Assembly: GCF_000333955.1 (NCBI RefSeq)
Contig: NZ_CAPS01000076.1
Span: 1 to 64,000, forward strand
DNA length: 64,000 nt
Direction of reading: 5' to 3'
Source of the DNA: Rhodococcus sp. AW25M09
GTDB lineage: Bacteria > Actinomycetota > Actinomycetes > Mycobacteriales > Mycobacteriaceae
The notes beneath the pieces were generated by a model. That model did not search any database and had not been told where the DNA came from. It saw only the letters and a list, made by a program, of their open reading frames with translations. Below are positions 32,547 through 46,696 of the stretch, in pieces; the stretch's first letter is position 1; each line of letters opens with the position of its first letter. The position numbers and the translations under genes are program-made.

Positions 32547-35414
32547 GTGACCGATCGAACCACCTCGCCCGTCCGTACTTTCGTCGACCGCCACATCGGA
32601 CCCGACACCTCCGAGCTGGTCCGCATCCTCGACACCATCGGCGTCGAGAGTCTCGACGAGCTGGCTCGTAAGGCAGTGCCCTCGTCGATCCTCGACACCG
32701 TGGTGGACGGCGTCCCGAACGGATTGGCGACGCTACCGCCTGCGTTGAGTGAGCACGAGGCGCTCGCCGCGCTGGCCGATCTCGCGGCACAGAACACCGT
32801 GTCGACGTCCATGATCGGCCTCGGCTACTACGACACGTTGACTCCACCGGTGTTGACCCGAGGCATTCTGGAGAATCCCGCCTGGTACACCGCGTACACG
32901 CCGTACCAGCCCGAAATCAGTCAGGGTCGACTCGAGGCGTTGCTGAACTTCCAGACCATGGTCGCCGACCTCACCGGCATGGACGTGGCCAATGCGTCGA
33001 TGCTGGACGAGTCCACCGCGGCGGCCGAATCGATGACGTTGATGCGACGCGCGAACAAAGCATCGAAGTCGCCTCGGATGCTCGTCGACTCCGATATCTT
33101 TCCGCAGACCGAAGCCGTGCTGGCAACTCGCGCCGAGCCGTTGGGGATCGAGCTGGTGTATGCCGATCTGACCGACGGCCTGCCGGACGGAGAGTTCTTC
33201 GGCGTGTTGCTGCAGCTGCCGGGTGCATCCGGCCGGCTGGTCGATCACACGGCCACCATCGAGGCCGCACACGAGCGTGGCGCGTTGGTGGCCGTGGGCG
33301 TGGACCTGCTGGCCGCAACCGTCGTGATTCCGCCCGGAGAAATCGGTGCCGATGTCTGCTTCGGCACCACCCAGAGATTCGGTGTTCCGATGGGATACGG
33401 CGGACCGCACGCCGGATACCTCGCGGTGCGGTCCGGTCAATCCCGTCAGCTTCCCGGCCGACTTGTCGGAGTCTCGCTCGACGCGGACGGGCACAGCGCC
33501 TACCGATTGGCGCTGCAAACCCGTGAGCAACACATCCGCCGCGAAAAGGCGACCTCCAACATCTGCACCGCTCAGGTCCTGCTGGCCATCGTCGCAGCGA
33601 TGTATGCCAGCTATCACGGCGCGGACGGCTTGCGTGCCATAGCAACTCGCGTCAACACGCACGCTCGATCCGTAGCGGCAGGCCTACGGGCGGCAGGTAT
33701 CGAGGTGGTACACACCGAATTCTTCGATACCGTCCTCGCGTCGGTCCCCGGTCGGGCGCAGGCTGTTACCGACAGCGCACAACAGCGCGGTATCAATCTG
33801 CGACTCGTCGACGCCGATCACGTCGCCATCGCGTGCGACGAGGCAACCTCGGCCGAGCACGTCGCCGGCGTGCTTGCCGCCTTCGGTGCCGAGGTCGTAG
33901 AAGCAGGGGTTATCGAGGTAGGGGCCGAATTCTTGCCCGCGAACATGACTCGCACCTCGGAGTACCTCACGCACCCCGCGTTCACTCGGTACCGCACCGA
34001 GACGTCCATGCTTCGCTACCTCCGCGCATTGTCCGACAAAGACATTGCACTGGACCGCAGCATGATTCCGCTGGGTTCGTGCACGATGAAGCTGAACGCG
34101 ACCGCGGAGATGGAGTCCATCACCTGGCCCCAGTTCGCCCGCCAGCACCCCTTCGCTCCGGCGTCGGACGTACCCGGCCTGCGGCGTGTGATCGACGACC
34201 TCGAACGGTGGCTCGTCGACATCACCGGTTACGACGCGGTGAGTCTGCAGCCGAATGCGGGAAGCCAGGGCGAATACGCGGGTCTGCTTGCCATCCGCCA
34301 ATATCACCTCGGTAACGGTGATGCCCAGCGAGTCGTCTGCCTGATCCCGTCGAGCGCACACGGCACCAACGCGGCCTCGGCTGTGATGGTGGGCATGCGC
34401 GTCGTGGTGGTGGCGTGCCGCACCAACGGCGACGTCGACGTCGACGATTTGCGCGCCAAAATCGCCGAGCACGCCGATACGCTCGCGGCGATCATGATCA
34501 CCTATCCCTCCACGCACGGTGTCTACGAGCACGAGATCTCCGAGATCTGTGCTGCGGTCCACGACGCAGGCGGTCAGGTGTACGTCGACGGCGCGAACCT
34601 CAACGCTCTCGTGGGGCTCGCACGCCCCGGCCGATTCGGCGGCGACGTCAGCCACCTGAATCTGCACAAGACCTTCTGTATTCCGCACGGCGGTGGCGGT
34701 CCCGGCGTCGGACCCATCGGTGTTCGGTCACACCTGCAGCCGTATCTACCGGGCCACCCGCTGGCTCCGGAGCTCGGCTCGGGTCCGACGGTCTCCGGTG
34801 CCCCGTACGGTAGCGCCTCGATCCTGACCATCACCTGGGCATACATCGCGATGATGGGTGCGACGGGCCTGCGGCAGGCGACGTTGACGGCGATCGCGTC
34901 GGCCAACTACATCGCCCGTCGCCTCGACGAGTACTTCCCCGTTCTGTACACCGGCGACAACGGCATGGTCGCCCACGAGTGCATCCTCGACCTGAGAGGT
35001 TTGACCAAGGACACCGGCGTTACCGTCGACGATGTTGCGAAAAGGTTGGCCGACTATGGATTCCACGCGCCGACGATGAGCTTTCCGGTGCCGGGAACCC
35101 TGATGGTGGAGCCCACCGAGAGCGAGAATCTGGAAGAGATAGATGCGTTCTGCGATGCGATGATCGCCATCCGACGCGAGATCGATCGCGTCGGATCCGG
35201 CGAGTGGACCGTCGAGGACAATCCGCTGCGCGGTGCGCCGCACACCGCCCGGTGTCTGGTCTCCGAGTGGGACCACCCGTACTCGCGGGAGCTGGCGGCC
35301 TACCCAGCGGGTTACGACCGTCCCAAGGTGTGGCCGGCGGTACGGCGCATCGACGGCGCGCACGGCGACCGCAACCTGGTGTGCTCGTGCCCGCCGATCG
35401 AGGCCTTCGCCTGA
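32547..35414 (+). CDS. gcvP: Glycine dehydrogenase (decarboxylating), P protein
   Basis: 955-aa single-chain PLP enzyme that decarboxylates glycine and loads the methylamine onto lipoyl-GcvH. N-terminal [12 protein letters not shown], the first half's active-site-like motif [12 protein letters not shown], and in the second half the PLP lysine in [18 protein letters not shown] (about Lys708). Length is normal for fused P1-P2 bacterial GcvP. GTG 32547 has GGGAG upstream; the frame runs open further up through the riboswitch but that is not coding. Controlled by the upstream glycine riboswitch. Confidence 0.97.
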   Translation: MTDRTTSPVRTFVDRHIGPDTSELVRILDTIGVESLDELARKAVPSSILDTVVDGVPNGLATLPPALSEHEALAALADLAAQNTVSTSMIGLGYYDTLTPPVLTRGILENPAWYTAYTPYQPEISQGRLEALLNFQTMVADLTGMDVANASMLDESTAAAESMTLMRRANKASKSPRMLVDSDIFPQTEAVLATRAEPLGIELVYADLTDGLPDGEFFGVLLQLPGASGRLVDHTATIEAAHERGALVAVGVDLLAATVVIPPGEIGADVCFGTTQRFGVPMGYGGPHAGYLAVRSGQSRQLPGRLVGVSLDADGHSAYRLALQTREQHIRREKATSNICTAQVLLAIVAAMYASYHGADGLRAIATRVNTHARSVAAGLRAAGIEVVHTEFFDTVLASVPGRAQAVTDSAQQRGINLRLVDADHVAIACDEATSAEHVAGVLAAFGAEVVEAGVIEVGAEFLPANMTRTSEYLTHPAFTRYRTETSMLRYLRALSDKDIALDRSMIPLGSCTMKLNATAEMESITWPQFARQHPFAPASDVPGLRRVIDDLERWLVDITGYDAVSLQPNAGSQGEYAGLLAIRQYHLGNGDAQRVVCLIPSSAHGTNAASAVMVGMRVVVVACRTNGDVDVDDLRAKIAEHADTLAAIMITYPSTHGVYEHEISEICAAVHDAGGQVYVDGANLNALVGLARPGRFGGDVSHLNLHKTFCIPHGGGGPGVGPIGVRSHLQPYLPGHPLAPELGSGPTVSGAPYGSASILTITWAYIAMMGATGLRQATLTAIASANYIARRLDEYFPVLYTGDNGMVAHECILDLRGLTKDTGVTVDDVAKRLADYGFHAPTMSFPVPGTLMVEPTESENLEEIDAFCDAMIAIRREIDRVGSGEWTVEDNPLRGAPHTARCLVSEWDHPYSRELAAYPAGYDRPKVWPAVRRIDGAHGDRNLVCSCPPIEAFA

Positions 35415-35459
35415 TCCCGTTCGCTCGGGCCGATTCGCCTGGTCCGAGGAGCGGTGTGG

Positions 35460-36599
35460 TCAGCCCCGCGTGAGCTCGAGCATCGAGATCTCGGGCGGGG
35501 CGGCCACCCGCACCGGCGGACCCCACGCGCCGGCACCGCGAGTGGTGTACAACGTGGTGTTGCCGATCGTGTCCAGTCCTTCGATACTCGGCTGCTGTAG
35601 TGGCACCAGGTAGCGCAGTGGCCAGATCTGGCCTGCATGTGTATGACCCGATACCTGTATGTCGACTCCGAAGTCCGATGCCTCGAGTGCCTGCTTCGGC
35701 TGATGTGCCATCAGCAGTACGAAGCGGTCGGGAGCGATCCCGTCCAATGCCGAGGTGAGGTCGGGTTCGTACGGGGCGGGGGCGGTGGCGTCGTTGATGC
35801 CGGCAATGTCGATCGAGGCATCACCACGGGTGATCGTCGTTCGTTCGTTGCGCAGCACATCGATGCCGAGAGTCGACCAGAAATCGAGCCACTCTCCGCC
35901 GTCGCCGGCGTAGAACTCGTGATTGCCACTGACGGCGAACACCCCCAACGGCGCTTGGAGTTCGCGCAGCGGATCGAGGTCCGCCCCGACCAGGTCGACA
36001 GTGCCGTCGATGAGATCGCCGTCGAGCAGCACCACGTCCGGATTCTGGGCGTTGACCGAATCGACGACCTTGCGCACGAACCCTGCACCTCGGGAGGGAC
36101 CGGCGTGAATATCGGAGACCAACGCCACTCGGAGGCCGTCGAATTCGGCCGGTAGTCCAGAGAGCGAAACTGCAGTATCGGTCACTCGCGGAGTCGCGGC
36201 TTCGAAAAGTCCGTACCCCACCGCCACAACGCTCAGAACTGCAACCATCGCGGAGCCGACCCTCGACACACGCAACCGGACGCCGGCGGAATCACGGTGC
36301 CGCACTGCGAAAACCAACCGGACAACAGTGCAGACCAATCCGACGAGCACCGTCCCCAGGAACAGATACAGCACCACGGCGAGCCAGGTGAGACCGACGA
36401 AGCCCGGACCACGAGCCCAGGACGGATCGAACACTACGCCGCTGCCGAACCCGATCACCGCGCACAGTCCCAGCAGCACCATCAGCACATCTGCGGACCG
36501 TTTCAGTCGGGTCGACGTCTCGGTGACGGAGAGAAACCGCCAGTGCAGGAACAGGGTGAGGAGCAGTAGGAAGACGCCCACAAAAAGTACACGAGACAT
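35460..36599 (-). CDS. Membrane metallophosphoesterase (YkuE-like)
   Basis: 379 aa. Four N-terminal membrane helices (about 3-20, 38-60, 68-92, 112-133), then a calcineurin-like phosphoesterase domain with all metal motifs: VSDIHAG, LLDGDLIDG, SGNHEFY, and SGHTHAGQIWP. The catalytic part faces outside or is membrane-proximal, and related YkuE proteins act on envelope phospholipid-type substrates. Start is 3 bp after the vWA gene stop, so it is the last gene of the glcB-vWA-phosphoesterase run. Converges with gcvP. Confidence 0.88.
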   Translation of the reverse strand: MSRVLFVGVFLLLLTLFLHWRFLSVTETSTRLKRSADVLMVLLGLCAVIGFGSGVVFDPSWARGPGFVGLTWLAVVLYLFLGTVLVGLVCTVVRLVFAVRHRDSAGVRLRVSRVGSAMVAVLSVVAVGYGLFEAATPRVTDTAVSLSGLPAEFDGLRVALVSDIHAGPSRGAGFVRKVVDSVNAQNPDVVLLDGDLIDGTVDLVGADLDPLRELQAPLGVFAVSGNHEFYAGDGGEWLDFWSTLGIDVLRNERTTITRGDASIDIAGINDATAPAPYEPDLTSALDGIAPDRFVLLMAHQPKQALEASDFGVDIQVSGHTHAGQIWPLRYLVPLQQPSIEGLDTIGNTTLYTTRGAGAWGPPVRVAAPPEISMLELTRG

Positions 36600-36602
36600 G
36601 TT

Positions 36603-38315
36603 CTAGTACAGCAACTTTCCGAGTCGATCGATGAGGTCAGGTGAATCCGACGTCGGCACGGTCGACACAGTGCCCCCGGTCTCGGCGGTGACGTCGGCGA
36701 ATGCGGAGGCGTCGGTGCCGTCCCCGATCAGCACGACGTCGACCTGGACCGGCCGCGCCGGATCGGACGCCGCGGTCAAGTCGGTGAGCAGTTGCGCCGC
36801 GGACAAGGGTGAATCGTCGGAACCGTCGGTGATCAGCACGACGGAGTTGACCCGTCCCGGCACGTATCCGGCCACGGCGTCGGCATACGCGACCAACACC
36901 GATGCGTACGTGTACGAACCGGATTCCGGAGTCAACGCCGCAGCATTGGCATCCAGCGCGGCGAGCCTGGGAGTAGTTCCGACCGGAACGTTCATCGGGC
37001 CCGTCGGAACTTCTACCCGGAACGGCCGCGCGTTGTCGAGATCCTCGCTGAAACTCCAGAGGCCGAGCTCGGTGGAGTCGGGTACTCGCTGAAACTGCGC
37101 GCTCAGTGCGCGCACCGTGTTCTGCAAGCGTGTCGCACCGCCCTCGGTGGTGCCCATCGACTCGGAGACGTCGAGTAGGACGGTAGCGCGTCGAGGCAGG
37201 ACCGGATTGCGCAGCACTGCAAGCAGTGCGTCGGTCACCGGGCCCGGTGGAGGGGCGAGCACACCGTCGTCTTCGACGTCGTCGACGGTGAAGCCTGCAT
37301 CCCGAAATGTCTGAGCACCGTCCGGCTGGCGAACGAATTCGACGAAGGCGGATGCCGCTCGGGTGGATGTCTCATCGCCGGCGAGCACTACGGCGGGATG
37401 GTCGGCCACAGGCGTAGGGCCCTGTGGCCGAACGGCGGTCAGGGTCGAGGAATCGGTGGATGCCAATTGCTGTTCGGTGACCGGGACGGCATGGATGGGT
37501 GCGCCGGGGCCCGATGCGTTCTCGAGGGTGGCGAGCGCGTCGTACGTGGTGGAGGTGGACAGTGCGCCGCCTCCGGTGTCGGTGACGGCCAACTCCGACA
37601 TCGCCGACACCAACTCTTTCGACGATGCCTGCTCGACGGTGAGTGCGGTGGCCGGATCACCGCGAACCCCGGCTGCGATCGCCGCAACGGCGAGAGTGGT
37701 TGCGCCGGTATCGGAGCCGGCCGGTAAGGCGAGACGAAGCCCGCCCCACTCGGGCAAGCCGAGAGCCTGCGAGTCTCGCTGCAGCCGAACGAGATCAGCC
37801 CAGCTCGAGCCGATCGCGTCCACTGCGTCGGCCACCGGGGCGGGCGCTGCGAGAACGATCGGACTCGACGCGACGGACCGCGGAGTTCCGTCGATGGCTC
37901 CGCGTTCGGTCACGGCCTCGACATCGGCCGTCGATTGCGGTATCCACAGGCCCGGCCGGTCACCGAGTGCTGTATCCCAGTTGTCGATACCGGAGTTCAA
38001 GTTCGACCGCACCTCGCTGGAGGCCGTCGCTCGAACCTGCACCGTCACACAGTGATCGCGCACCACCGGTGCAGTTTCGTTGAACCGGTCGGCCAACTTC
38101 TCGATGGGTCCGGAGATGTCGGGATCGGCGGCCACAGTGAGCACCGCCGATCCCTCCACACACTGCCCGGCAGCTTCGACCCCTTGATCGGAGATTCGAT
38201 TGCGAAGCTGAAACCATCCGAACACGGCCGCGACGATCACCGCGATCGCCAGCACGACGATCACGGGTCCGGCGGCTATCGAACGCCCGCGCCCTGTGTT
38301 CCGATGTTCACCCAC
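36603..38315 (-). CDS. Membrane-anchored solute-binding-like + vWA domain protein
   Basis: About 570 aa. One N-terminal transmembrane helix (IAAGPVIVVLAIAVIVAAV), then a periplasmic-binding-protein-like domain (about 60-350) and a C-terminal von Willebrand A domain (about 370-570) with MIDAS DVSESMG (DxSxS), later Thr, and LITDGSDD. Corresponds by position to M. tuberculosis Rv1836c next to glcB. The GTG at 38315 was chosen because it is the first start after the glcB stop; a longer frame overlaps glcB and is unlikely. Extracytoplasmic adhesion or sensing role inferred only. Confidence 0.8.
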   Translation of the reverse strand: MGEHRNTGRGRSIAAGPVIVVLAIAVIVAAVFGWFQLRNRISDQGVEAAGQCVEGSAVLTVAADPDISGPIEKLADRFNETAPVVRDHCVTVQVRATASSEVRSNLNSGIDNWDTALGDRPGLWIPQSTADVEAVTERGAIDGTPRSVASSPIVLAAPAPVADAVDAIGSSWADLVRLQRDSQALGLPEWGGLRLALPAGSDTGATTLAVAAIAAGVRGDPATALTVEQASSKELVSAMSELAVTDTGGGALSTSTTYDALATLENASGPGAPIHAVPVTEQQLASTDSSTLTAVRPQGPTPVADHPAVVLAGDETSTRAASAFVEFVRQPDGAQTFRDAGFTVDDVEDDGVLAPPPGPVTDALLAVLRNPVLPRRATVLLDVSESMGTTEGGATRLQNTVRALSAQFQRVPDSTELGLWSFSEDLDNARPFRVEVPTGPMNVPVGTTPRLAALDANAAALTPESGSYTYASVLVAYADAVAGYVPGRVNSVVLITDGSDDSPLSAAQLLTDLTAASDPARPVQVDVVLIGDGTDASAFADVTAETGGTVSTVPTSDSPDLIDRLGKLLY

Positions 38316-38331
38316 GTGGTCGACAAGTCCG

Positions 38332-40506
38332 TCAGCTGTTGACGGCCTTGTACTCCCGTCGACGGCGATGCAGGATCGGCTCGGTGTAGCCATTGGGCTG
38401 ATCGGTGCCCTGGAAGATCAGGTCGCTTGCAGCCTGGAATGCAATGTTGGTGTCGAAGTCGGGAGCCAACGGCTTGTACGTCGGATCCGATTCGTTCTGA
38501 CGGTCCACCACCGGAGCCATCCGCTTCAACGATTCGCGCACCTGCTCTTCGGTGACGATGCCGTGACGCAGCCAGTTGGCGATGAACTGGCTCGAAATGC
38601 GAAGCGTCGCACGGTCTTCCATGAGTGCGATGTCGTTGATGTCGGGCACCTTCGAGCACCCGACACCGTGGTCGATCCAGCGCACGACGTAGCCCAGGAT
38701 CGACTGTGAGTTGTTGTCGAGCTCGTTGCGCTTGTCCTCGTCGGTCCAATCGGTGGACGGTGCGAGGGGAATTTCGAGAATATCGTCGACCGAGGCGCGC
38801 TTGGCCTTGGCGATCTCGTGCTGACGGGCGAATACATCGACCTTGTGATAGTGCAAGGCGTGCAACGTTGCAGCGGTGGGGGAGGGAACCCACGCGGTGT
38901 TTGCACCGGCCTTGGGATGACCAATCTTCTGTTCGAGCATGTCGTGCATCAGATCCGGCATGGCCCACATGCCTTTACCGATCTGCGCCTTGCCCTCGAG
39001 CCCGGCCGCCAATCCGGTGTCGACGTTGAAGTCCTCGTAGGCGGAGATCCATTTCTCGCCCTTCATCGCTCCCTTGCGCACCACGGGACCTGCCTCCATG
39101 GACGTGTGGATCTCGTCGCCGGTGCGGTCGAGGAAGCCGGTGTTGATGAACACGACGCGTTCGGACGCGGCCTGGATGCATGCCTTCAGGTTGACCGTCG
39201 TGCGGCGTTCCTCGTCCATGATGCCGACTTTGAGCGTGTTGTTCGGCAGACCGAGAACCTGCTCGACGCGGCCGAACAACTCGGCAGTGAAAGCAACCTC
39301 GTCCGGTCCGTGCATCTTCGGCTTGACGATGTAGAGCGAACCCGTGCGCGAGTTGGACAGCACGTTGTCCTCGGCCAGCGAATGCATCCCGGCGAGCGAG
39401 GTGAACAGTGCGTCGAGAATGCCTTCGGGAACCTCGTTGCCGTCGGCATCGAGAATCGCGTCGGATGTCATGAGGTGCCCGACGTTGCGGACGAAGAGCA
39501 GCGAGCGACCGTGCAGAGTCAGTTCCGAACCGTCGACCGAGGTGTAGGTGCGATCCTCGTTCAGCGTGCGAGTGAATGTCTTGCCACCCTTGGCGACCTC
39601 CTCGGTGAGATCGCCCTTCATCAGCCCAAGCCAATTTCGGTAGCCCAGAACCTTGTCGTCGGCATCGACTGCAGCGACGGAATCCTCGAAGTCCATGATG
39701 GTCGTGATGGCCGATTCGAGCAGCACGTCCTTGACGCCCGCGCCGTCGGTCTTGCCGATCGGGCTCTCGGAATCGATCTGAATTTCGAAGTGCAAGCCGT
39801 TGTGCACGAACAGGATCGCCGACGGTGCGTCGGGGGTGCCCTGGTAACCGAGCAACTGCGACGGGTCCTGCAGGCCGACGATGTTGCCATCGGAAAGCGT
39901 CACCGTCAGCGATGCTGCGTCGACGACGTATCCGGTGGTACCGACATGCGAGCCGGAGCTCAGCGGCAGCGCCTCGTCCAGGAAATCACGCGCGAACGCG
40001 ATGACCTTGTCGCCGCGGACCTTGTTGTAGCTCGATCCCTTCTCGGCACCGTCGGTCTCGGGGACCGCATCCGTTCCGTACAGCGCGTCGTACAACGAGC
40101 CCCACCGGGCGTTGGACGCATTGATCGCGAATCGGGCATTGAGCACCGGCACCACGAGTTGCGGCCCCGCGGTGGTGGTGATCTCGGTGTCCACGTCTGC
40201 CGTGGTGATCTGGAAGTCGGCGGGCTCGTCGAGCAGGTAGCCGATGTCTTTCAGGAATGCCTTGTACGCAGCGCGGTCGTAGTCGGGGCCGGCATGTTCG
40301 CCGTGCCAGGCATCGACCTTGCCCTGGATTTCGTCACGAACGGCCAGCAACGACTTGTTCTCGGGAGCGAGATCGGCGATCAGCGACGCGGCACCGTTCC
40401 AGAAGGATTCGGAATCGACACCGGTACCCGGCAGCGCCTCCTCCTCGACGAAATCGAATAGGACCTTGGCGACTTGAAGTCCACCAGCCTGCACACGATC
40501 GGTCAT
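38332..40506 (-). CDS. glcB: Malate synthase G
   Basis: 724-aa monomeric enzyme condensing glyoxylate and acetyl-CoA to malate. Landmarks: [71 protein letters not shown] and the C-terminal [21 protein letters not shown]. Length and motifs fit isoform G. Start ATG 40506 has GAGGAATT upstream. Isocitrate lyase is not in the window. The gene heads a same-strand run into the vWA and phosphoesterase genes. GlcB and the riboswitch-controlled glycine cleavage genes both serve C2 metabolism. Confidence 0.97.
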   Translation of the reverse strand: MTDRVQAGGLQVAKVLFDFVEEEALPGTGVDSESFWNGAASLIADLAPENKSLLAVRDEIQGKVDAWHGEHAGPDYDRAAYKAFLKDIGYLLDEPADFQITTADVDTEITTTAGPQLVVPVLNARFAINASNARWGSLYDALYGTDAVPETDGAEKGSSYNKVRGDKVIAFARDFLDEALPLSSGSHVGTTGYVVDAASLTVTLSDGNIVGLQDPSQLLGYQGTPDAPSAILFVHNGLHFEIQIDSESPIGKTDGAGVKDVLLESAITTIMDFEDSVAAVDADDKVLGYRNWLGLMKGDLTEEVAKGGKTFTRTLNEDRTYTSVDGSELTLHGRSLLFVRNVGHLMTSDAILDADGNEVPEGILDALFTSLAGMHSLAEDNVLSNSRTGSLYIVKPKMHGPDEVAFTAELFGRVEQVLGLPNNTLKVGIMDEERRTTVNLKACIQAASERVVFINTGFLDRTGDEIHTSMEAGPVVRKGAMKGEKWISAYEDFNVDTGLAAGLEGKAQIGKGMWAMPDLMHDMLEQKIGHPKAGANTAWVPSPTAATLHALHYHKVDVFARQHEIAKAKRASVDDILEIPLAPSTDWTDEDKRNELDNNSQSILGYVVRWIDHGVGCSKVPDINDIALMEDRATLRISSQFIANWLRHGIVTEEQVRESLKRMAPVVDRQNESDPTYKPLAPDFDTNIAFQAASDLIFQGTDQPNGYTEPILHRRRREYKAVNS

Positions 40507-40570
40507 GAATTCCTCACTCTTTTCGGTCACGGACACCGGTGACGGTGTCCCCACGACAACGATGGCCATG

Positions 40571-41485
40571 TTACTCGGCGGTAAGTCCGATTCCGAACTC
40601 GCCGTTGGTCAGTAAATTCTGGCATCGAGCGATCAACGCCGAGCGTAGCGGTGCCGCTTCGGCAGACAGTTCACCCTGCGCGCGCACGTACTCCGCTCGA
40701 CCGGCCGCAGTCTCGATTCGAATGGGTTCGAGTCCATACTCGCTCAGGTCGTACGGACTCGCACGCATATCGATCGTTCGCGCGTGCAGAGCCAGCTCGA
40801 AGCAATCGGTCAGAAACTCGGAATCGATCAGCGGTCCGATCTTGTAGCACCATTTGTACAGATCCATGGACGCATGAATACAACCGGGCTGCTCGGACCT
40901 CAGCCGCGACTCCGACGACAGCGGCAGGGAGTTGCGCGGTGCGGCGTCGGGGGTGAAGAACCGGAAGGCGTCGTAGTGGGTGCACCGTAACGTCATCGAG
41001 TCGACCACTTCATCTGTTCCGTCGGGACCGAGTCGTAGAGGCACCTGCTCGTGCCGCTGCGCCGAGCCGCCACCGCGGTAGACCATGGCCCACTCGTGCA
41101 GCCCGAAACAGCCCAGCGCCGCTGGTCGTTCGCGGGTGGCAGCGAGAAGGCCGAGAGTGAACTCGATACTCGATCGGCGTCGCTCCACCAGATCCGACCG
41201 CACCCGAAAGCCCGTTCCCTGGGCCGTTTCCACCTGTTCGTAGGACGCGAACTCGGCGTAATCGCGCGCACGTTCACCGGTCAGAACGACGCCGTGGCCC
41301 GGATTCCATCGGCGCAGTTGACCCGGCCGATGGCTGTAGTAGGTGAACAGGAAATCCAGGACCGGATGGACGCCGCCATGTCCTCGATCGGTCAGATAGT
41401 CACCGACGAGATTTTCGACCCGCGCCGCATGCGCAGCCTGCCGGGTGGTCCACTCCGCTTCGGTCAGCGACGTCGCGCCGGGCAT
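40571..41485 (-). CDS. Conserved protein annotated elsewhere as 3-methyladenine DNA glycosylase
   Basis: 304 aa, soluble. Landmarks [34 protein letters not shown], and [19 protein letters not shown] recognise it as a conserved actinobacterial family usually labelled 3-methyladenine DNA glycosylase, but I see none of the helix-hairpin-helix or AAG-fold motifs that would justify the label, so the function should be treated as unproven. Its ATG directly abuts the stop of the CNNM-type gene (no gap), showing co-transcription. Confidence 0.65.
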   Translation of the reverse strand: MPGATSLTEAEWTTRQAAHAARVENLVGDYLTDRGHGGVHPVLDFLFTYYSHRPGQLRRWNPGHGVVLTGERARDYAEFASYEQVETAQGTGFRVRSDLVERRRSSIEFTLGLLAATRERPAALGCFGLHEWAMVYRGGGSAQRHEQVPLRLGPDGTDEVVDSMTLRCTHYDAFRFFTPDAAPRNSLPLSSESRLRSEQPGCIHASMDLYKWCYKIGPLIDSEFLTDCFELALHARTIDMRASPYDLSEYGLEPIRIETAAGRAEYVRAQGELSAEAAPLRSALIARCQNLLTNGEFGIGLTAE

Positions 41486-42628
41486 TCACACGTTCCGTGG
41501 GGGAGCGGTCGAGGAGGTCGGTGCGACGCTGGGCGCCGATTGACCCGGCCGAGGACCTGCCACCCTGTGCGTGCCGTCTCGAACGGTACCGACGAACTCC
41601 TCGACCAGGTCCTCGAGCGCGACGATGCCGACGGTTGCACCCGTCGCGTCGTGCACGGCTCCGAGGTGGCTGCTGGCGCGCCGCAATTTGGTCAGAGCGT
41701 CGTCGAGAACCGTGTCGATGGAGACCACAGGAAGCGCCCTGACGTCACTTCGCGGGATGACCGTGTCGGGTCCGGCCGACTCGTCGGCCATGTCGTCGAG
41801 TACGTCCTTGAGATGCAGGTATCCAACCAGGGCACCCGCCGCATCTTGTACTGGATAGCGCGAGAAGCCGGTCTCGATGACGGCACGTTCGACGGAGCCG
41901 AGTGTCGGTCCGAGAGTGTGATCGGGGCCGGACAACTCGATACTCCGAACCTGATGGTAGGGAATCAGGACCTCGCCGACCGTCCGACCGGACGTTTCGA
42001 GGGCTTGCCGCAGTCGGCGATGTTCCTCCGCGTCGATCAGCCCTTCGGATCGCGATTCGCCGATCATCTGCGACAGCTCCACAGCCGAGACCGACGAGCT
42101 CAGTTCGTCCTTCGGCTCGATACGCAGCATCCGCAGAGTTAGGTTGGCGCACAGGTTGTAGAACCAGATCAGGGGTAGCGCCACCTTGATGAACATCAGA
42201 TGGATCGGTACCAGGACCATGGCGGTGCTTTCCGGACCAGCGATCGCGATGTTCTTGGGAACCATCTCGCCGATGAGGATGTGCAGAACGACTACGAGAG
42301 TCAGGGCGATCGCAAAGGCGATCGGGTGCAGGAACGACTCCGGAATCCCTATCGCCTCGAGCGGAACCTCGATCAGATGCGCTACTGCCGGCTCGGCCAC
42401 GCGGCCCAGCAGAATCGAGCAGATCGTGATGCCGAGTTGAGCGGCCGCGAGCATCTGCGAGAGATTCTGACCGGCCTCGATGACACTCTGCGCGCGCTTC
42501 TTGCCTTGCGCGAGCAAGGCCTCGAGTCGATCGCGACGAGCGGAGATCAGTGCGAATTCGGCTCCGACGAAGAATGCATTACCTGCCAGCAAGAGAACTG
42601 CGAGACCCACTCCGAAGACATCACCCAT
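41486..42628 (-). CDS. CNNM/CorC (hemolysin-C-like) transporter, second copy
   Basis: 380 aa. N-terminal DUF21/CNNM transmembrane domain (about 1-190; [51 protein letters not shown]) followed by a CBS pair (about 200-330). No CorC_HlyC tail, unlike its neighbour; it ends in a Pro/Ser-rich stretch. Family members are implicated in Mg2+/Co2+ transport or efflux. Overlaps the preceding CNNM gene by 8 bp. The pair matches M. tuberculosis Rv1841c/Rv1842c. Confidence 0.9.
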   Translation of the reverse strand: MGDVFGVGLAVLLLAGNAFFVGAEFALISARRDRLEALLAQGKKRAQSVIEAGQNLSQMLAAAQLGITICSILLGRVAEPAVAHLIEVPLEAIGIPESFLHPIAFAIALTLVVVLHILIGEMVPKNIAIAGPESTAMVLVPIHLMFIKVALPLIWFYNLCANLTLRMLRIEPKDELSSSVSAVELSQMIGESRSEGLIDAEEHRRLRQALETSGRTVGEVLIPYHQVRSIELSGPDHTLGPTLGSVERAVIETGFSRYPVQDAAGALVGYLHLKDVLDDMADESAGPDTVIPRSDVRALPVVSIDTVLDDALTKLRRASSHLGAVHDATGATVGIVALEDLVEEFVGTVRDGTHRVAGPRPGQSAPSVAPTSSTAPPRNV

Positions 42629-44000
42629 CGATCTCTCCCTCCGATCTCATCCGGCCCACGGTTTCGGCGTCCACCGGCAAGATCAGCACCCGGTCTATGC
42701 GGCGGCCGTCCATCCGGATCACTCTGGCCACCCAGCCACCGTCCGCCTCGAGCGGATCCTCGCTGGCAGGGGGAGGCAAGAGGACGAAGTCTCCCTCGGT
42801 CGGGATGCGCCCCAACTCGGTCAGAACCAACCCGCCTATGGTTTCGTACTCACCCTCGGGAGCGGAATACCCCGTCGCCGAAGCGACTTCGTCGATACGC
42901 AACAGGCCGGCGCAGTCCCACCCTTCACCCGAACGCGAAACGTCGAGTTCTGGCTCGTCGTGCTCGTCGCGGACGTCACCGACGATCTCCTCGATGAGGT
43001 CCTCCATCGTGACCATGCCCGCGGTGCCGCCGTACTCGTCGACGACGAGCGCCACCTGCATACCGTCGGCGCGCACGCGTTCCATCACGGCGTCGCCGTC
43101 GAGGCTCGACGGTACGACCGGAACATCGCGTGCCAGGGACTCGACCGTGGTCGAACGACGCTGCGCACCTGGGACGGTGAACGCATGCTTGATGTGGACG
43201 ACACCGACGGTGTCGTCCAGATCGCCGTCGACCACGGGAAAGCGCGAGAAGCCGGTGCGCGCGGCCGTTTCGATCAGATCGGCCACGGTCGCGTCGGTGG
43301 CGAGCGTCTCTATCTTCACTCGCGGTGTCATCAGTTCCTCCGCGGTGCGATCGCCGAACTGCAACGATCGATCCACCAGTCGGGCCGTGTTCTCGTCTAT
43401 GGATCCCTGTTGGGCCGACGTACGAACGAGTGAGCCCAGCTCTTGTGGCGATCGAGCCGACCTGAGCTCCTCGGCCGGCTCGATCCCGAGCCGGCGAACG
43501 AGCCAGTTGGCGGAGCCGTTGAGCCCGTTGATCGCCCACTTGAAGATCAGCGAGAAACCGGCCATTGCTCCGGCGGTGACACGGGCGGTCGACATGGGTT
43601 TTGCTATGGCGATGTTCTTCGGGACCAGTTCACCGAAGATCATCGAGAACGAGGTGGCGAGAATCAGCGCGACCGCAAGCGAGATGCCCGACGCAAGCGT
43701 GTCCGAAGCGCCGAGCGCCCCGGCCACCGGTCGAATGAATCCTGCCAGCACCGGCTCTGCGAGATAACCGGTGATCAGCGTGGTGATGGTGATGCCGAGC
43801 TGCGCGCCGGACAGCTGAAAAGACAGCGTCTTGTGGGCGTGCAGGACCTGGCGCGAGCGCATGTCGCCGTTCTCGGCCTGCGACTCGACTGCACTGCGTT
43901 CGAGAGCAGTGAGCGAGAACTCGGCGGCAACGAACAGTGCGGTACCTGCCGTCAAGGCTACGAATCCGAGCAGACTGACGATCGTGATGAGCGTGGCCAC
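42621..44000 (-). CDS. CNNM/CorC (hemolysin-C-like) transporter, first copy
   Basis: 459 aa, GTG start with GGAG upstream. DUF21/CNNM membrane domain (about 1-200; [49 protein letters not shown]), CBS pair (about 215-345; [23 protein letters not shown]), then a C-terminal CorC_HlyC domain (about 365-445; [20 protein letters not shown]). Divalent-cation transport role inferred from family. The two adjacent CNNM proteins may form a heteromer, since only this one carries the CorC_HlyC domain. Confidence 0.92.
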   Translation of the reverse strand: MATLITIVSLLGFVALTAGTALFVAAEFSLTALERSAVESQAENGDMRSRQVLHAHKTLSFQLSGAQLGITITTLITGYLAEPVLAGFIRPVAGALGASDTLASGISLAVALILATSFSMIFGELVPKNIAIAKPMSTARVTAGAMAGFSLIFKWAINGLNGSANWLVRRLGIEPAEELRSARSPQELGSLVRTSAQQGSIDENTARLVDRSLQFGDRTAEELMTPRVKIETLATDATVADLIETAARTGFSRFPVVDGDLDDTVGVVHIKHAFTVPGAQRRSTTVESLARDVPVVPSSLDGDAVMERVRADGMQVALVVDEYGGTAGMVTMEDLIEEIVGDVRDEHDEPELDVSRSGEGWDCAGLLRIDEVASATGYSAPEGEYETIGGLVLTELGRIPTEGDFVLLPPPASEDPLEADGGWVARVIRMDGRRIDRVLILPVDAETVGRMRSEGEIDG

Positions 44001-44003
44001 GTG

Positions 44004-44195
44004 TCAACTCCGCCTGAGCCGGGGCCGTCGGAGTTGGGACAAGAGCATCGCGCCGCCGGAGTGGGCGGGGTTGCCGAACATGATATCGCCGGGTTTCTCT
44101 CCCGGCTCGATAGAGGAGCCCTCCGACGTGGAACCGTCGTCGTGCTGCTCAGAGGTTGCCGCATCGGCAACCGAAATAGTGGGTGCCTCGGGCAC
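44004..44195 (-). CDS. Small hypothetical protein upstream of the CNNM pair
   Basis: 63 aa from a GTG at 44195 with AGAAGGGA about 5 nt upstream; the stop is 3 bp before the CNNM GTG start, so it would lead that operon. The sequence is Ser/Glu/Asp-rich at the start, then NPAHSGGAMLLSQLRRPRLRRS, ending in a basic tail. No family recognised. Support is the ribosome-binding site and tight spacing only. Confidence 0.45.
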   Translation of the reverse strand: MPEAPTISVADAATSEQHDDGSTSEGSSIEPGEKPGDIMFGNPAHSGGAMLLSQLRRPRLRRS

Positions 44196-44348
44196 CTGAT
44201 TCCCTTCTGTCTGGTTCGCGCTGTGGCCCCACCCGGTGGAGGAGCCGACTGTTCTGCCTCGCATCCGAACAGGTGAAGCTCGTTGTCGGATGAGTGGCGA
44301 ACACGAACATCTGCGTGTGCTGTGGACGAGTCTAACCGTGCCTGCTCG

Positions 44349-46692
<2,344 letters not shown>

Positions 46693-46696
<4 letters not shown>
